Assembly (NCBI GenBank): GCA_913775305.1 | Contig: CAJYIY010000118.1 | Coordinates: 59,260 to 123,259, forward strand | Source: an uncultured Erwinia sp. | GTDB taxonomy: Bacteria > Pseudomonadota > Gammaproteobacteria > Enterobacterales > Enterobacteriaceae | DNA length: 64,000 bases | Direction of reading: 5' to 3' | In this document: positions 56,789 through 64,000 of the stretch, in pieces | Layout of the letters: every line of letters begins with the position of its first letter | Numbering within the stretch: the stretch's first letter is position 1 | Made by a program: the position numbers and the translations under genes | The notes under the pieces: model-generated | What the model saw: only the letters and a program-made list of their open reading frames with translations | Databases searched by the model: none | What the model was told of the DNA's origin: nothing

Positions 56789-57660
56789 TTCCCCTCCCAC
56801 AGGGCCTGTAATTGTTGTTCTGCTTCATGCGTCATATCGACCGGCTGACTACCGTCACCGCGCGCCCAGCAGGAGATCCGCAGCGTGCCGGTTTGCCTGA
56901 AATAGCTCGCCCCGGCCGCTTTCACCTGCTTCGTTAATGCTTCACTGAGCGGCGGCACGCGGAAGCAGCTGAACGGCCCGCCGGAAACGCCGATCGAATC
57001 AAAATCCATTCCGCCCACATCTTTCCGGCTGATGTCGCCTACGCTCGCCATATTGAACGGCTGCCAGTCAGGGCTGCGAAGGTGGCTCAACGCCTCGGTC
57101 AGCGGTTTATCTGACGCGGTGGACTCTTCAAACAGCAGCAGCTCGCTGCGCATCAGGGTGCTGAAATCTTCCGGGCGCAGGGCGATGATCGCCAGACCGA
57201 TAGTCAGAGACGCATGCTTATGCAGCGGGGCAACAAATATCGAGCTGTTGGCGATCAGTTCACCGTGACGACAGGTAGCAAAGCTGTGAGAGGCATCAAC
57301 CACCCCCTTCCCTTTACAGCCCTTGAGGTCATTGACTTCAGCGGTGTAGGGGTTAACGTGGGTGATAATCGGTACCACTCCCGGCCCGGTAAAATGTGTG
57401 AGCGGGACGTTGAACAGCTCGCTGACCGGCTGATAGTGGGAATGCCGGGCCAGGCACAGCGTGGTTTCCTGCTTGTGAAACAGATGGGACAGAATCACCA
57501 GCCCCACCCGCACCGACTGAACAAAAAACAGCTCGTATTTTTCCAGTCCGTAAACGCAGGTCAGCTCTTCTCGAAGTTCGTCTCTCAGCATACGCGCACG
57601 CTTATAAAACTGATCGCCGTGGATCTGCTGCAACTGAAGGGAGAGCGAGGAGGTATCCAT
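56785..57660 (-). CDS. ycfC: PLP-fold cysteine desulfurase-like protein (YcfC type)
   Basis: A 291-residue fold-type I PLP enzyme. It shows the class V aminotransferase pattern: the pyridoxal-contact Asp122 and His125 in [20 protein letters not shown] and the Schiff-base Lys148 in [19 protein letters not shown]. It is much shorter than classical desulfurases, lacking the C-terminal small domain. In E. amylovora YcfC supplies sulfur from cysteine for 6-thioguanine synthesis. The start shares a base with the NUDIX stop. The catalytic role is inferred by synteny and motifs. Confidence 0.82.
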   Translation of the reverse strand: MDTSSLSLQLQQIHGDQFYKRARMLRDELREELTCVYGLEKYELFFVQSVRVGLVILSHLFHKQETTLCLARHSHYQPVSELFNVPLTHFTGPGVVPIITHVNPYTAEVNDLKGCKGKGVVDASHSFATCRHGELIANSSIFVAPLHKHASLTIGLAIIALRPEDFSTLMRSELLLFEESTASDKPLTEALSHLRSPDWQPFNMASVGDISRKDVGGMDFDSIGVSGGPFSCFRVPPLSEALTKQVKAAGASYFRQTGTLRISCWARGDGSQPVDMTHEAEQQLQALWEGK

Positions 57661-58058
57661 TAATTTATTAACTCTTGCTGGAATAGAAGCGGCATCACGT
57701 TATCGCGAAAAATTGAACCCACAGCGATTTCGCAGGGTGGCTGGCGGTAGTTCACCCAGGCAATTTCTTCAATTTCAGATCCCGCACGCGGCTGACCGCT
57801 GATCTCCACGTGATAGACGTGATTTTCAATTGCCGCTTGTTCAAATTCGGCCCGTCCATGGAACAGGCCAAAGGGACGAAAGGTTTTGACCTGCACGCCC
57901 AGCTCTTCCAGCAGTTCACGTTTCAGACAGCTGAAATGATCTTCACCGGCAAGCGGCTTGCCGCCGGGAGAAATAAAGATCTGGGTACCGCGCTTACGCG
58001 TCAGCAAAAGCGAGCGTTGATTGATGATAATGGCTGCGCATTTAACAATAACTTTCAT
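57660..58058 (-). CDS. ycfB: NUDIX hydrolase (YcfB type)
   Basis: A 132-residue NUDIX protein with a complete motif: Gly33-x5-Glu39-x7-Arg47-Glu48-x2-Glu51-Glu52-x-Gly54 (in [20 protein letters not shown] and following). Such enzymes hydrolyse nucleoside diphosphate-linked compounds. In the 6-thioguanine cluster the NUDIX protein may release the base from nucleotides or clean up intermediates; this is unproven. It lies 53 bases after ycfA. Confidence 0.85.
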   Translation of the reverse strand: MKVIVKCAAIIINQRSLLLTRKRGTQIFISPGGKPLAGEDHFSCLKRELLEELGVQVKTFRPFGLFHGRAEFEQAAIENHVYHVEISGQPRAGSEIEEIAWVNYRQPPCEIAVGSIFRDNVMPLLFQQELIN

Positions 58059-58111
58059 GGCAAACTCCGCGTGGCACAGCCAACTGGCTATGCCACGATT
58101 AGTGGTTTAAC

Positions 58112-58876
<765 letters not shown>

Positions 58877-59017
58877 TTATGTACAGGGATTTAAAAGAGA
58901 AAACATCCTCACCGGGCAGGTAAGCTGCTGAAGACTCCGGGCTCAGAGTAGGTAAATTCGGCTGGACTTTAAAATGATATAAACAGACACTGGATGTGAG
59001 ATTTTCTAACGGATGGG

Positions 59018-59890
59018 ATGATGTCCGGACTACCTTCACTGCGCGCCCTGCGCTATTTTCATCAGGCAGCACTGCATCAAAGCTTTAGCCTTGCTGCACA
59101 ATCACTGCACGTGACGCACAGTGCGGTCAGTCATCAAATTAAACTGCTGGAAGAGTGGTTAGGTAAGCCTCTGTTTCTGCGCGTTGGCGGCAGGGTGCAG
59201 CTGACCGCAGACGGAGAGCGGCTGAAAGTCTGCTGCGTGCAAACCTTTGGCGAAATTGAATCGACCTGCGAAAAGATCCGCGCGCGTAATCTGCACAGTC
59301 TGACCATCTCCTGCGCTCCAAGCTTTCTTGCTCAGTGGCTGATCCCCCGCATTAGCCGTTTTACCCACCGTCACGCGGAGATCGCCCTGACCTTCCAGAC
59401 TCATGTCGACATTGAGCGGGTGCGCAACGAACATTGCGATCTGCTGATCGTCAGCCATGAGCAGCCGGTCGGCGACGATATCGCCGCGACGCTGATTACC
59501 GTCGATTACATTGGCCCGGTCTGCTCACCAGAGTTCGCCAATCGATTTACCTATGAAACCGATTTCTCTACCCTGCCGCTGCTGCATGCCGATACCAAGC
59601 TGCACGCCTGGGCGGAATGGGCGAAAAAGACCGGGGCACGCGGTGATTTCTGGGCAGGACGCCACTTTGATAACCTGACGCTGGCGATACAGGCTGCGCG
59701 TAACGGCATGGGCATTATCATGACGCCGCAGATTCTGGTGAAGAAGGAAATTCAGGAGGGATCGCTGATTGCGCCTCTCGGCTTCGCCGAAGTGGATCGT
59801 GCGACCTGGATGATGGTTAAAGAAACCCGCCGCGAGGAGCAGGAGATTGCCCTGTTCCGCCGCTGGCTGTTGGAAGAAGCTTCGGGTTGA
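59018..59890 (+). CDS. LysR-family regulator, GcvA-like, beside ycf operon
   Basis: A 290-residue LysR regulator with the HTH at about 8-66 (RYFHQAALHQSFSLAAQSLH, then VTHSAVSHQIKLLEEWLGKP) and a ligand domain. It is divergent from ycfABCD, so it is the probable regulator of that operon. The start may be ATG 59018 or 59021. It converges with htpG. Confidence 0.9.
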   Translation: MMSGLPSLRALRYFHQAALHQSFSLAAQSLHVTHSAVSHQIKLLEEWLGKPLFLRVGGRVQLTADGERLKVCCVQTFGEIESTCEKIRARNLHSLTISCAPSFLAQWLIPRISRFTHRHAEIALTFQTHVDIERVRNEHCDLLIVSHEQPVGDDIAATLITVDYIGPVCSPEFANRFTYETDFSTLPLLHADTKLHAWAEWAKKTGARGDFWAGRHFDNLTLAIQAARNGMGIIMTPQILVKKEIQEGSLIAPLGFAEVDRATWMMVKETRREEQEIALFRRWLLEEASG

Positions 59891-59895
59891 GCCTG

Positions 59896-59918
59896 AAGGG
59901 CTGGATTAACCAGCCCTT
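59896..59918. terminator. Hairpin between convergent LysR gene and htpG
   Basis: AAGGGCTGG-ATTAA-CCAGCCCTT is a perfect 9-bp stem between the two gene ends. Flanking T-runs are weak. Confidence 0.65.
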
Positions 59919-59938
59919 ATCAGCTTACGCAGTCACAA

Positions 59939-61813
59939 TCAGGCCAGCAGCAGCTGGTTCATGCGGCGGATAAACTGGTTTGGATCGTCCAGCGATCCCT
60001 TCTCCGCCAGCAGCGCCTGATCCAGCAGCAGCTCAATCCATTCAGCGAAGCGCGCCTCGTCCTGAGTATCGGCAGCGCGTTTGACCAGTGCGTGATCCGG
60101 ATTCAGTTCGAACAGATACTTCACTTCCGGTACATCCTGGCCCGCAGCGGCAAACAGCTTGGCCATCTGCGTGCTCATTTCGTTAGCATCGGTGGTCACA
60201 ATGGCTGGCGTATCGGTTAAACGATGCGTCAGACGCACTTCTTTGACGCGCTCGCCCAGCAGCGTTTTCACGCGCTCAACAAACGGTTCCAGCGCCTTCT
60301 CCGCTTCCTTCTGCTCTTCGGTTTCTTCGTCGGCCAGTTTACTCAGCGCCTCATCGGCTTTACTGACGGACTGGAACGGTTTGCCGTCGAACTCAGTCAG
60401 ATAACTCATCATCCATTCGTCAATGCGATCGGACAGCAGCAGGACTTCGATACCTTTTTTGCGGAACAGCTCCAGGTGTGGGCTGCTCTTCGCGGCGGCA
60501 TAGCTGTCAGCGGTGATAAAGTAGATTTTCTCCTGACCTTCCACCATGCGGCTGATGTAATCTTCCAGTGAAACGGTCTGCGCCGGGCCTTCGCTGCTGG
60601 TGGAAGCAAAGCGCAGCAGTTTAGCGATGGTTTCAATGTTGGCGCTGTCTTCCGCCGGGCCTTCTTTCAGTGCCAGGCCAAACTGCTGCCAGAATTTCTG
60701 ATATTTCTCTTCGTCATCTTTCGCCACTTTTTCCAGCATCTGCAGGGAACGCTTAGTCAGCGCGCTGCGCAGGGTCTGGGTGATGCGGCTGTCCTGCAAA
60801 ATTTCACGCGAGACGTTCAGCGGCAGATCGTTAGAGTCGATCAGCCCCTTCACGAAACGCAGGTAGTTCGGCATAAACTGCTCGGCGTCGTCCATGATAA
60901 ACACGCGCTGCACGTACAGTTTCAGTCCATGTTTGTGATCGCGGTTCCACATGTCCCACGGTGCCTGGGCCGGAATATACAGCAGGCTGGTGTACTCCTG
61001 CTTACCTTCGACACGGTTGTGGCTCCAGGTCAGCGGATCGGTGAAATCGTGGGCAACGTGCTTGTAGAACTCTTTGTATTCGTCATCGTTGATTTCAGAC
61101 TTGCTGCGCGTCCACAGCGCCTGAGCCTTGTTGATTTTTTCCCAGCTGGTGGTGTCGTCTTCTTCGTTGCGGGATTCAATCTCAACCGGCAGAGCGATAT
61201 GGTCAGAATATTTGCTGATAATGTTACGCACGCGCCACGCATCGAGGAACTCATCTTCCCCTTCGCGCAGGTGCAGCGTAATTTCTGTACCGCGATCGTC
61301 TTTGGTGATGTCCGCGATGGTATATTCACCCTCGCCTGCGGATTCCCAGAACACGCCTTCATCAGCGGCTGCACCGGCTGCGCGGGTGCGAACGGAGACT
61401 TTATCCGCCACAATAAACGCCGAGTAGAAGCCCACGCCGAACTGGCCGATCAGCTGGCTGTCTTTCGCCTGATCGGAACCCAGAGATTCCAGGAAGGATT
61501 TGGTACCGGACTTGGCAATGGTGCCCAGGTTTTCAATGACTTCGTCACGACGCATACCGATGCCGTTATCACTCAGCGTCAGGGTGCGATTTTCCTTGTC
61601 GACAGAAACACGTACGCGCAGCTCGCCGTCACCCTCGTAAAGATCCGGGCTTGATAATGCACGGAAGCGCAGCTTGTCGGCAGCGTCCGAGGCGTTGGAG
61701 ATCAGCTCGCGCAGGAAGATTTCTTTGTTTGAATAGAGTGAGTGGATCATCAGATGCAGAAGCTGTTTCACCTCTGACTGGAAGCCACGAGTCTCTTGTC
61801 CTTTCATGGTCAT
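59939..61813 (-). CDS. htpG: HtpG, Hsp90 chaperone
   Basis: A cytosolic ATP-dependent chaperone dimer. The N-terminal GHKL ATPase domain has [40 protein letters not shown] and [19 protein letters not shown]; middle and C-terminal dimerisation domains follow. Met at 61813 has GAGG six bases upstream; the second Met (61807) aligns with the annotated E. coli start, so either could be used. A sigma-32 promoter lies upstream. Confidence 0.97.
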   Translation of the reverse strand: MTMKGQETRGFQSEVKQLLHLMIHSLYSNKEIFLRELISNASDAADKLRFRALSSPDLYEGDGELRVRVSVDKENRTLTLSDNGIGMRRDEVIENLGTIAKSGTKSFLESLGSDQAKDSQLIGQFGVGFYSAFIVADKVSVRTRAAGAAADEGVFWESAGEGEYTIADITKDDRGTEITLHLREGEDEFLDAWRVRNIISKYSDHIALPVEIESRNEEDDTTSWEKINKAQALWTRSKSEINDDEYKEFYKHVAHDFTDPLTWSHNRVEGKQEYTSLLYIPAQAPWDMWNRDHKHGLKLYVQRVFIMDDAEQFMPNYLRFVKGLIDSNDLPLNVSREILQDSRITQTLRSALTKRSLQMLEKVAKDDEEKYQKFWQQFGLALKEGPAEDSANIETIAKLLRFASTSSEGPAQTVSLEDYISRMVEGQEKIYFITADSYAAAKSSPHLELFRKKGIEVLLLSDRIDEWMMSYLTEFDGKPFQSVSKADEALSKLADEETEEQKEAEKALEPFVERVKTLLGERVKEVRLTHRLTDTPAIVTTDANEMSTQMAKLFAAAGQDVPEVKYLFELNPDHALVKRAADTQDEARFAEWIELLLDQALLAEKGSLDDPNQFIRRMNQLLLA

Positions 61814-61856
61814 TGCTACCTCAACTAAAACAGGTTGATGAACGTTGAGGGTATAG

Positions 61857-61883
61857 ATGGGGGAGTGGCGCAGGGTTTTCAAG
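61857..61883 (-). promoter_or_regulatory. Sigma-32 heat-shock promoter of htpG
   Basis: On the minus strand CTTGAAA (61883-61877), a 14-bp spacer, then CCCCAT (61862-61857) followed by CTATA closely match the RpoH consensus, about 45 bases from the htpG start. Confidence 0.88.
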
Positions 61884-61913
61884 GCGGCACGAAAATCCGT
61901 GCCGTTTAAATGG

Positions 61914-62519
61914 TCAGAATTTAATCTTATGGCGTCCGGCCAGTGAATGGGACAACGTAGTACCGTCCACCATTTCCAGTTCGCCGCCAACCGGCACGCC
62001 GTGAGCGATGCGGGTGGCCTCTACGCCGTACTGTTCACACAGGCTGGCGATATAGTTTGCCGTTGCCTCCCCTTCCACCGTGGGGTTGGTGGCGAGGATC
62101 ACTTCCTGAATAGTTTCTGTTTCCAGCCGCTGCTCCAGGCGATCAAGGCCGATATCGCCCGGTCCGATGCCGTCCAGCGGTGAAAGATGCCCCATCAGCA
62201 CAAAGTAACGGCCGGAAAACTGCCCGGTCTGTTCAATGGCATGAATATCTGCCGGGCTTTCAACCACGCAAATCTGGCCGTTTTGCTGACGACGCGGGTT
62301 CGCGCAGATGGTACAGATCTCCTGCTCGGTAAAGGTCCGGCAGTCCGCACAATGGCCAATTTCGGACATTGCGCGGGTCAGGGCCTGCGCCAGCCGCATA
62401 CCGCCACTGCGATCGCGCTGCAGCAGCTGAAAGGCCATACGTTGAGCCGATTTCGGCCCAACGCCCGGCAGACAGCGCAGCGACTCCATTAGTGCTTCAA
62501 GGAGCGGGCTGGTCTGCAT
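61914..62519 (-). CDS. recR: RecR, recombination mediator
   Basis: RecR acts with RecF and RecO to load RecA at gaps. The 201-residue protein has the helix-hairpin-helix [20 protein letters not shown], a four-cysteine zinc finger ([20 protein letters not shown]) and a Toprim domain ([20 protein letters not shown]). Its start shares one base with the ybaB stop. Confidence 0.98.
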   Translation of the reverse strand: MQTSPLLEALMESLRCLPGVGPKSAQRMAFQLLQRDRSGGMRLAQALTRAMSEIGHCADCRTFTEQEICTICANPRRQQNGQICVVESPADIHAIEQTGQFSGRYFVLMGHLSPLDGIGPGDIGLDRLEQRLETETIQEVILATNPTVEGEATANYIASLCEQYGVEATRIAHGVPVGGELEMVDGTTLSHSLAGRHKIKF

Positions 62520-62848
62520 CAGAATGGCATCTTGAAGCCAGGTGGCAGCTGCATACCGGAAGATACGGCAGCCATTTTCTCTTTCTGCGCTTCCGCCACG
62601 CGGCGGGCTGCATCATTGAATGCCGCGGCAACCAGATCTTCCAGCATGTCTTTATCATCTTCCAGCAGGCTTGGATCCACTTCAACGCGACGGCAGTTGT
62701 GCGCGCCGTTGATGGTCACTTTAACCAGCCCGGCACCGGATTCACCGGTCACTTCCATTGCAGCGATCTCTTCCTGAACCTGCGCCATTTTGTCCTGCAT
62801 TTGCTGGGCCTGCTTCATCAGGTTACCCAATCCGGCTTTACCAAACAT
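62519..62848 (-). CDS. ybaB: YbaB, nucleoid-associated protein
   Basis: A 109-residue YbaB/EbfC DNA-binding dimer: an N-terminal coiled coil ([20 protein letters not shown]) and a beta-sheet body ([20 protein letters not shown]). It lies between dnaX and recR, the conserved order, and overlaps recR by one base. Confidence 0.97.
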   Translation of the reverse strand: MFGKAGLGNLMKQAQQMQDKMAQVQEEIAAMEVTGESGAGLVKVTINGAHNCRRVEVDPSLLEDDKDMLEDLVAAAFNDAARRVAEAQKEKMAAVSSGMQLPPGFKMPF

Positions 62849-62900
62849 ACGTTCTCTCTCTTTCGCTCAGGCCACACCAACAACACGGTGATGCGGCGGG

Positions 62901-64000
62901 TTACACAGGGCGGATACTCTCTTCATCAACGTCAGCGTCAAAAAAGCGTCGCAGCGTCTGAATATTATTATCCGCGATAATCGACTGACGCGCCTGCGCC
63001 AGTTTCTCTTCATAAATTTTTTGCCGCCACTCCAGCGGCGTCAGCACCGCCGGATTATCATCTTCCACCACACTTAATTCAATGGGGTGACCGGCAGCAT
63101 GGCTTAATGCATCGCTGAGTGCCTTCTGCGCGGAAGGGGAATTCAGGTGCCGCTGGCTGGATCGCAGGTGCAGACAGATGCCAGCATCGGTCACCTCTTT
63201 CCATGCATTCAGCGCCAGCTGCTGTACCAGTCGTGGCATGCTCAGAGTAGCAATTTCTGCCGCCCAGGCATCACGCTCCAGGGATTCCGCCGTCAGTTTG
63301 ACAAGCAGCTCCGGCGTTTTTTCATGTTCCAGCGCGCTTCGCAGTGCTTTCGGCGTGGCTGGCGGCTCCGCTTTCACCTCTTCCTTCGGCGTCTGAGCCT
63401 TCCAGCGATAGGCTTCCTCTTTTACCGGCGCGGCGGGCGCAGCATCCTGCCGCGGGCGCTTCTGCCCGCGCTCGGTTGCAGCTGCCAGGCGCTCCAGTGC
63501 AGAACTGGCCGGCCGCGCACCCTGCGCTGCCGGCTCACTCTTTTTTGGTTTGGTTGCTCCCTGCTGACGCATCAGTTGAGTCCGCGCCTGCAGCAGCTGG
63601 CTGGTGCTCTCCGGCAGTCCCTGAGGCGGCGGAGCATCCGGGATGGTATGTGCGGCGGCCGGCTGTGACGGCGGCGGGGTTGGTACCGGCGTAGCCGTCT
63701 GAGGCACGGCCTCGGCGACAATCGCCGGCCGGGCAACCGGTTCGGCAATCACGGCTTTCGGATGAAACGCCAGCGCGCGCAGCAGCGTCATCTCTACGCC
63801 CATGCGGCGATCCGGTGCCAGCGGCAGCTCTTTGCGGCCCATCAGCAGCGTCTGATAGTAAAGCTGCACGTCGGCGGGCGGCAGCACCCTCGCCAGCTCA
63901 CGCAGCCGCTGTTCAATGGCGGCCATATCCTCACCGAGCGCCGAAGGCAGCAGCTGGATCATGGCAATCCGGTGCAGCAGCGTCAGCATTTCAACCAGCA
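62901..64000 (-). CDS. dnaX: DnaX, DNA polymerase III tau/gamma (5' part outside window)
   Basis: The C-terminal 366 or so codons of the clamp-loader gene; the AAA+ domain lies beyond the right edge. Visible are the end of domain III (ADVQLYYQTLLMGRKELPLA), a Pro/Ala-rich linker and the tau-specific C-terminus that binds the polymerase alpha subunit (QTLRRFFDADVDEESI). A conserved programmed frameshift in the linker yields gamma. Confidence 0.97.
   Translation of the reverse strand, partial: LVEMLTLLHRIAMIQLLPSALGEDMAAIEQRLRELARVLPPADVQLYYQTLLMGRKELPLAPDRRMGVEMTLLRALAFHPKAVIAEPVARPAIVAEAVPQTATPVPTPPPSQPAAAHTIPDAPPPQGLPESTSQLLQARTQLMRQQGATKPKKSEPAAQGARPASSALERLAAATERGQKRPRQDAAPAAPVKEEAYRWKAQTPKEEVKAEPPATPKALRSALEHEKTPELLVKLTAESLERDAWAAEIATLSMPRLVQQLALNAWKEVTDAGICLHLRSSQRHLNSPSAQKALSDALSHAAGHPIELSVVEDDNPAVLTPLEWRQKIYEEKLAQARQSIIADNNIQTLRRFFDADVDEESIRPV
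63535..63546 (-). other. dnaX programmed -1 frameshift site (gamma subunit)
   Basis: The minus strand reads A AAA AAG (63546-63540) in the tau frame (Lys-Lys). A -1 slip gives GAG then TGA (63537-63535), ending gamma after Glu as in E. coli. The stimulating AGGGAG lies about 10 bases upstream and a GC-rich hairpin (CCGGC ... GCCGG) follows. Confidence 0.9.

Overview
The window is chromosomal DNA from an enterobacterium of the Erwiniaceae, most likely Erwinia or a close relative. The housekeeping genes follow an E. coli-like order (dnaX-ybaB-recR-htpG ... adk-hemH-gsk-ybaL-fsr-ushA ... ybaK-chiX-ybaP-copA-cueR-ybbJ-qmcA ... cnoX-ybbO-tesA-ybbA-ybbP ... purK-purE-lpxH-ppiB-cysS ... ybcJ-folD-argU). 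A LysR-linked four-gene operon between adk and htpG matches the 6-thioguanine cluster known from Erwinia amylovora. Genus is an inference from gene content; no marker search was possible.

Region 1 (1-10.74 kb) is one end of a lambdoid prophage integrated in the 3' end of argU, the site used by DLP12 in E. coli. It carries cII (cut by the window edge), cro and pR leftward. Rightward it carries cI and a pL-type early operon: a displaced N-like antiterminator, cIII, a kil-position gene, recT, a Gp157-family gene, many small accessory genes, and xis/int beside the tRNA. The early operon is built around repeated copies of the 3' end of N, each supplying the ribosome binding site of the next small gene.

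Region 2 (10.7-21.8 kb) holds argU, folD, ybcJ, adhP, cysS, ppiB, lpxH, a PurR-boxed purEK operon, the ybbA-ybbP exporter and tesA. Region 3 (21.8-26.0 kb) is an AT-rich island between tesA and ybbO. It contains an interrupted membrane-protein gene, an overlapping ParA-like ATPase/HEPN-domain gene pair, and a prophage scar in which a truncated baseplate gene abuts a truncated P2-type integrase.

Region 4 (26.0-44.5 kb): ybbO and cnoX, then a divergent ureide catabolism locus. Leftward are fdrA-ylbE-ylbF (allFGH), a carbamate kinase (allK) and an MFS carrier; rightward are allD-allC, a second MFS carrier, allE and the regulator allS. Together they could take allantoate through ureidoglycine, ureidoglycolate and oxalurate to oxamate plus carbamoyl phosphate, with ATP made by the kinase. 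No allantoinase is visible. qmcA-ybbJ and the cueR/copA copper-export pair follow; copA retains a programmed frameshift signal for the short CopA(Z) product.

Region 5 (44.5-64 kb): ybaP, the sRNA ChiX on the opposite strand, ybaK, a LysR/PACE efflux pair, ushA, fsr, ybaL with a long leader, gsk, hemH, adk, the 6-thioguanine-type operon and its LysR neighbour, htpG with a heat-shock promoter, recR, ybaB and the 3' part of dnaX with its tau/gamma frameshift site. No CRISPR array, rRNA or intact insertion sequence was seen.
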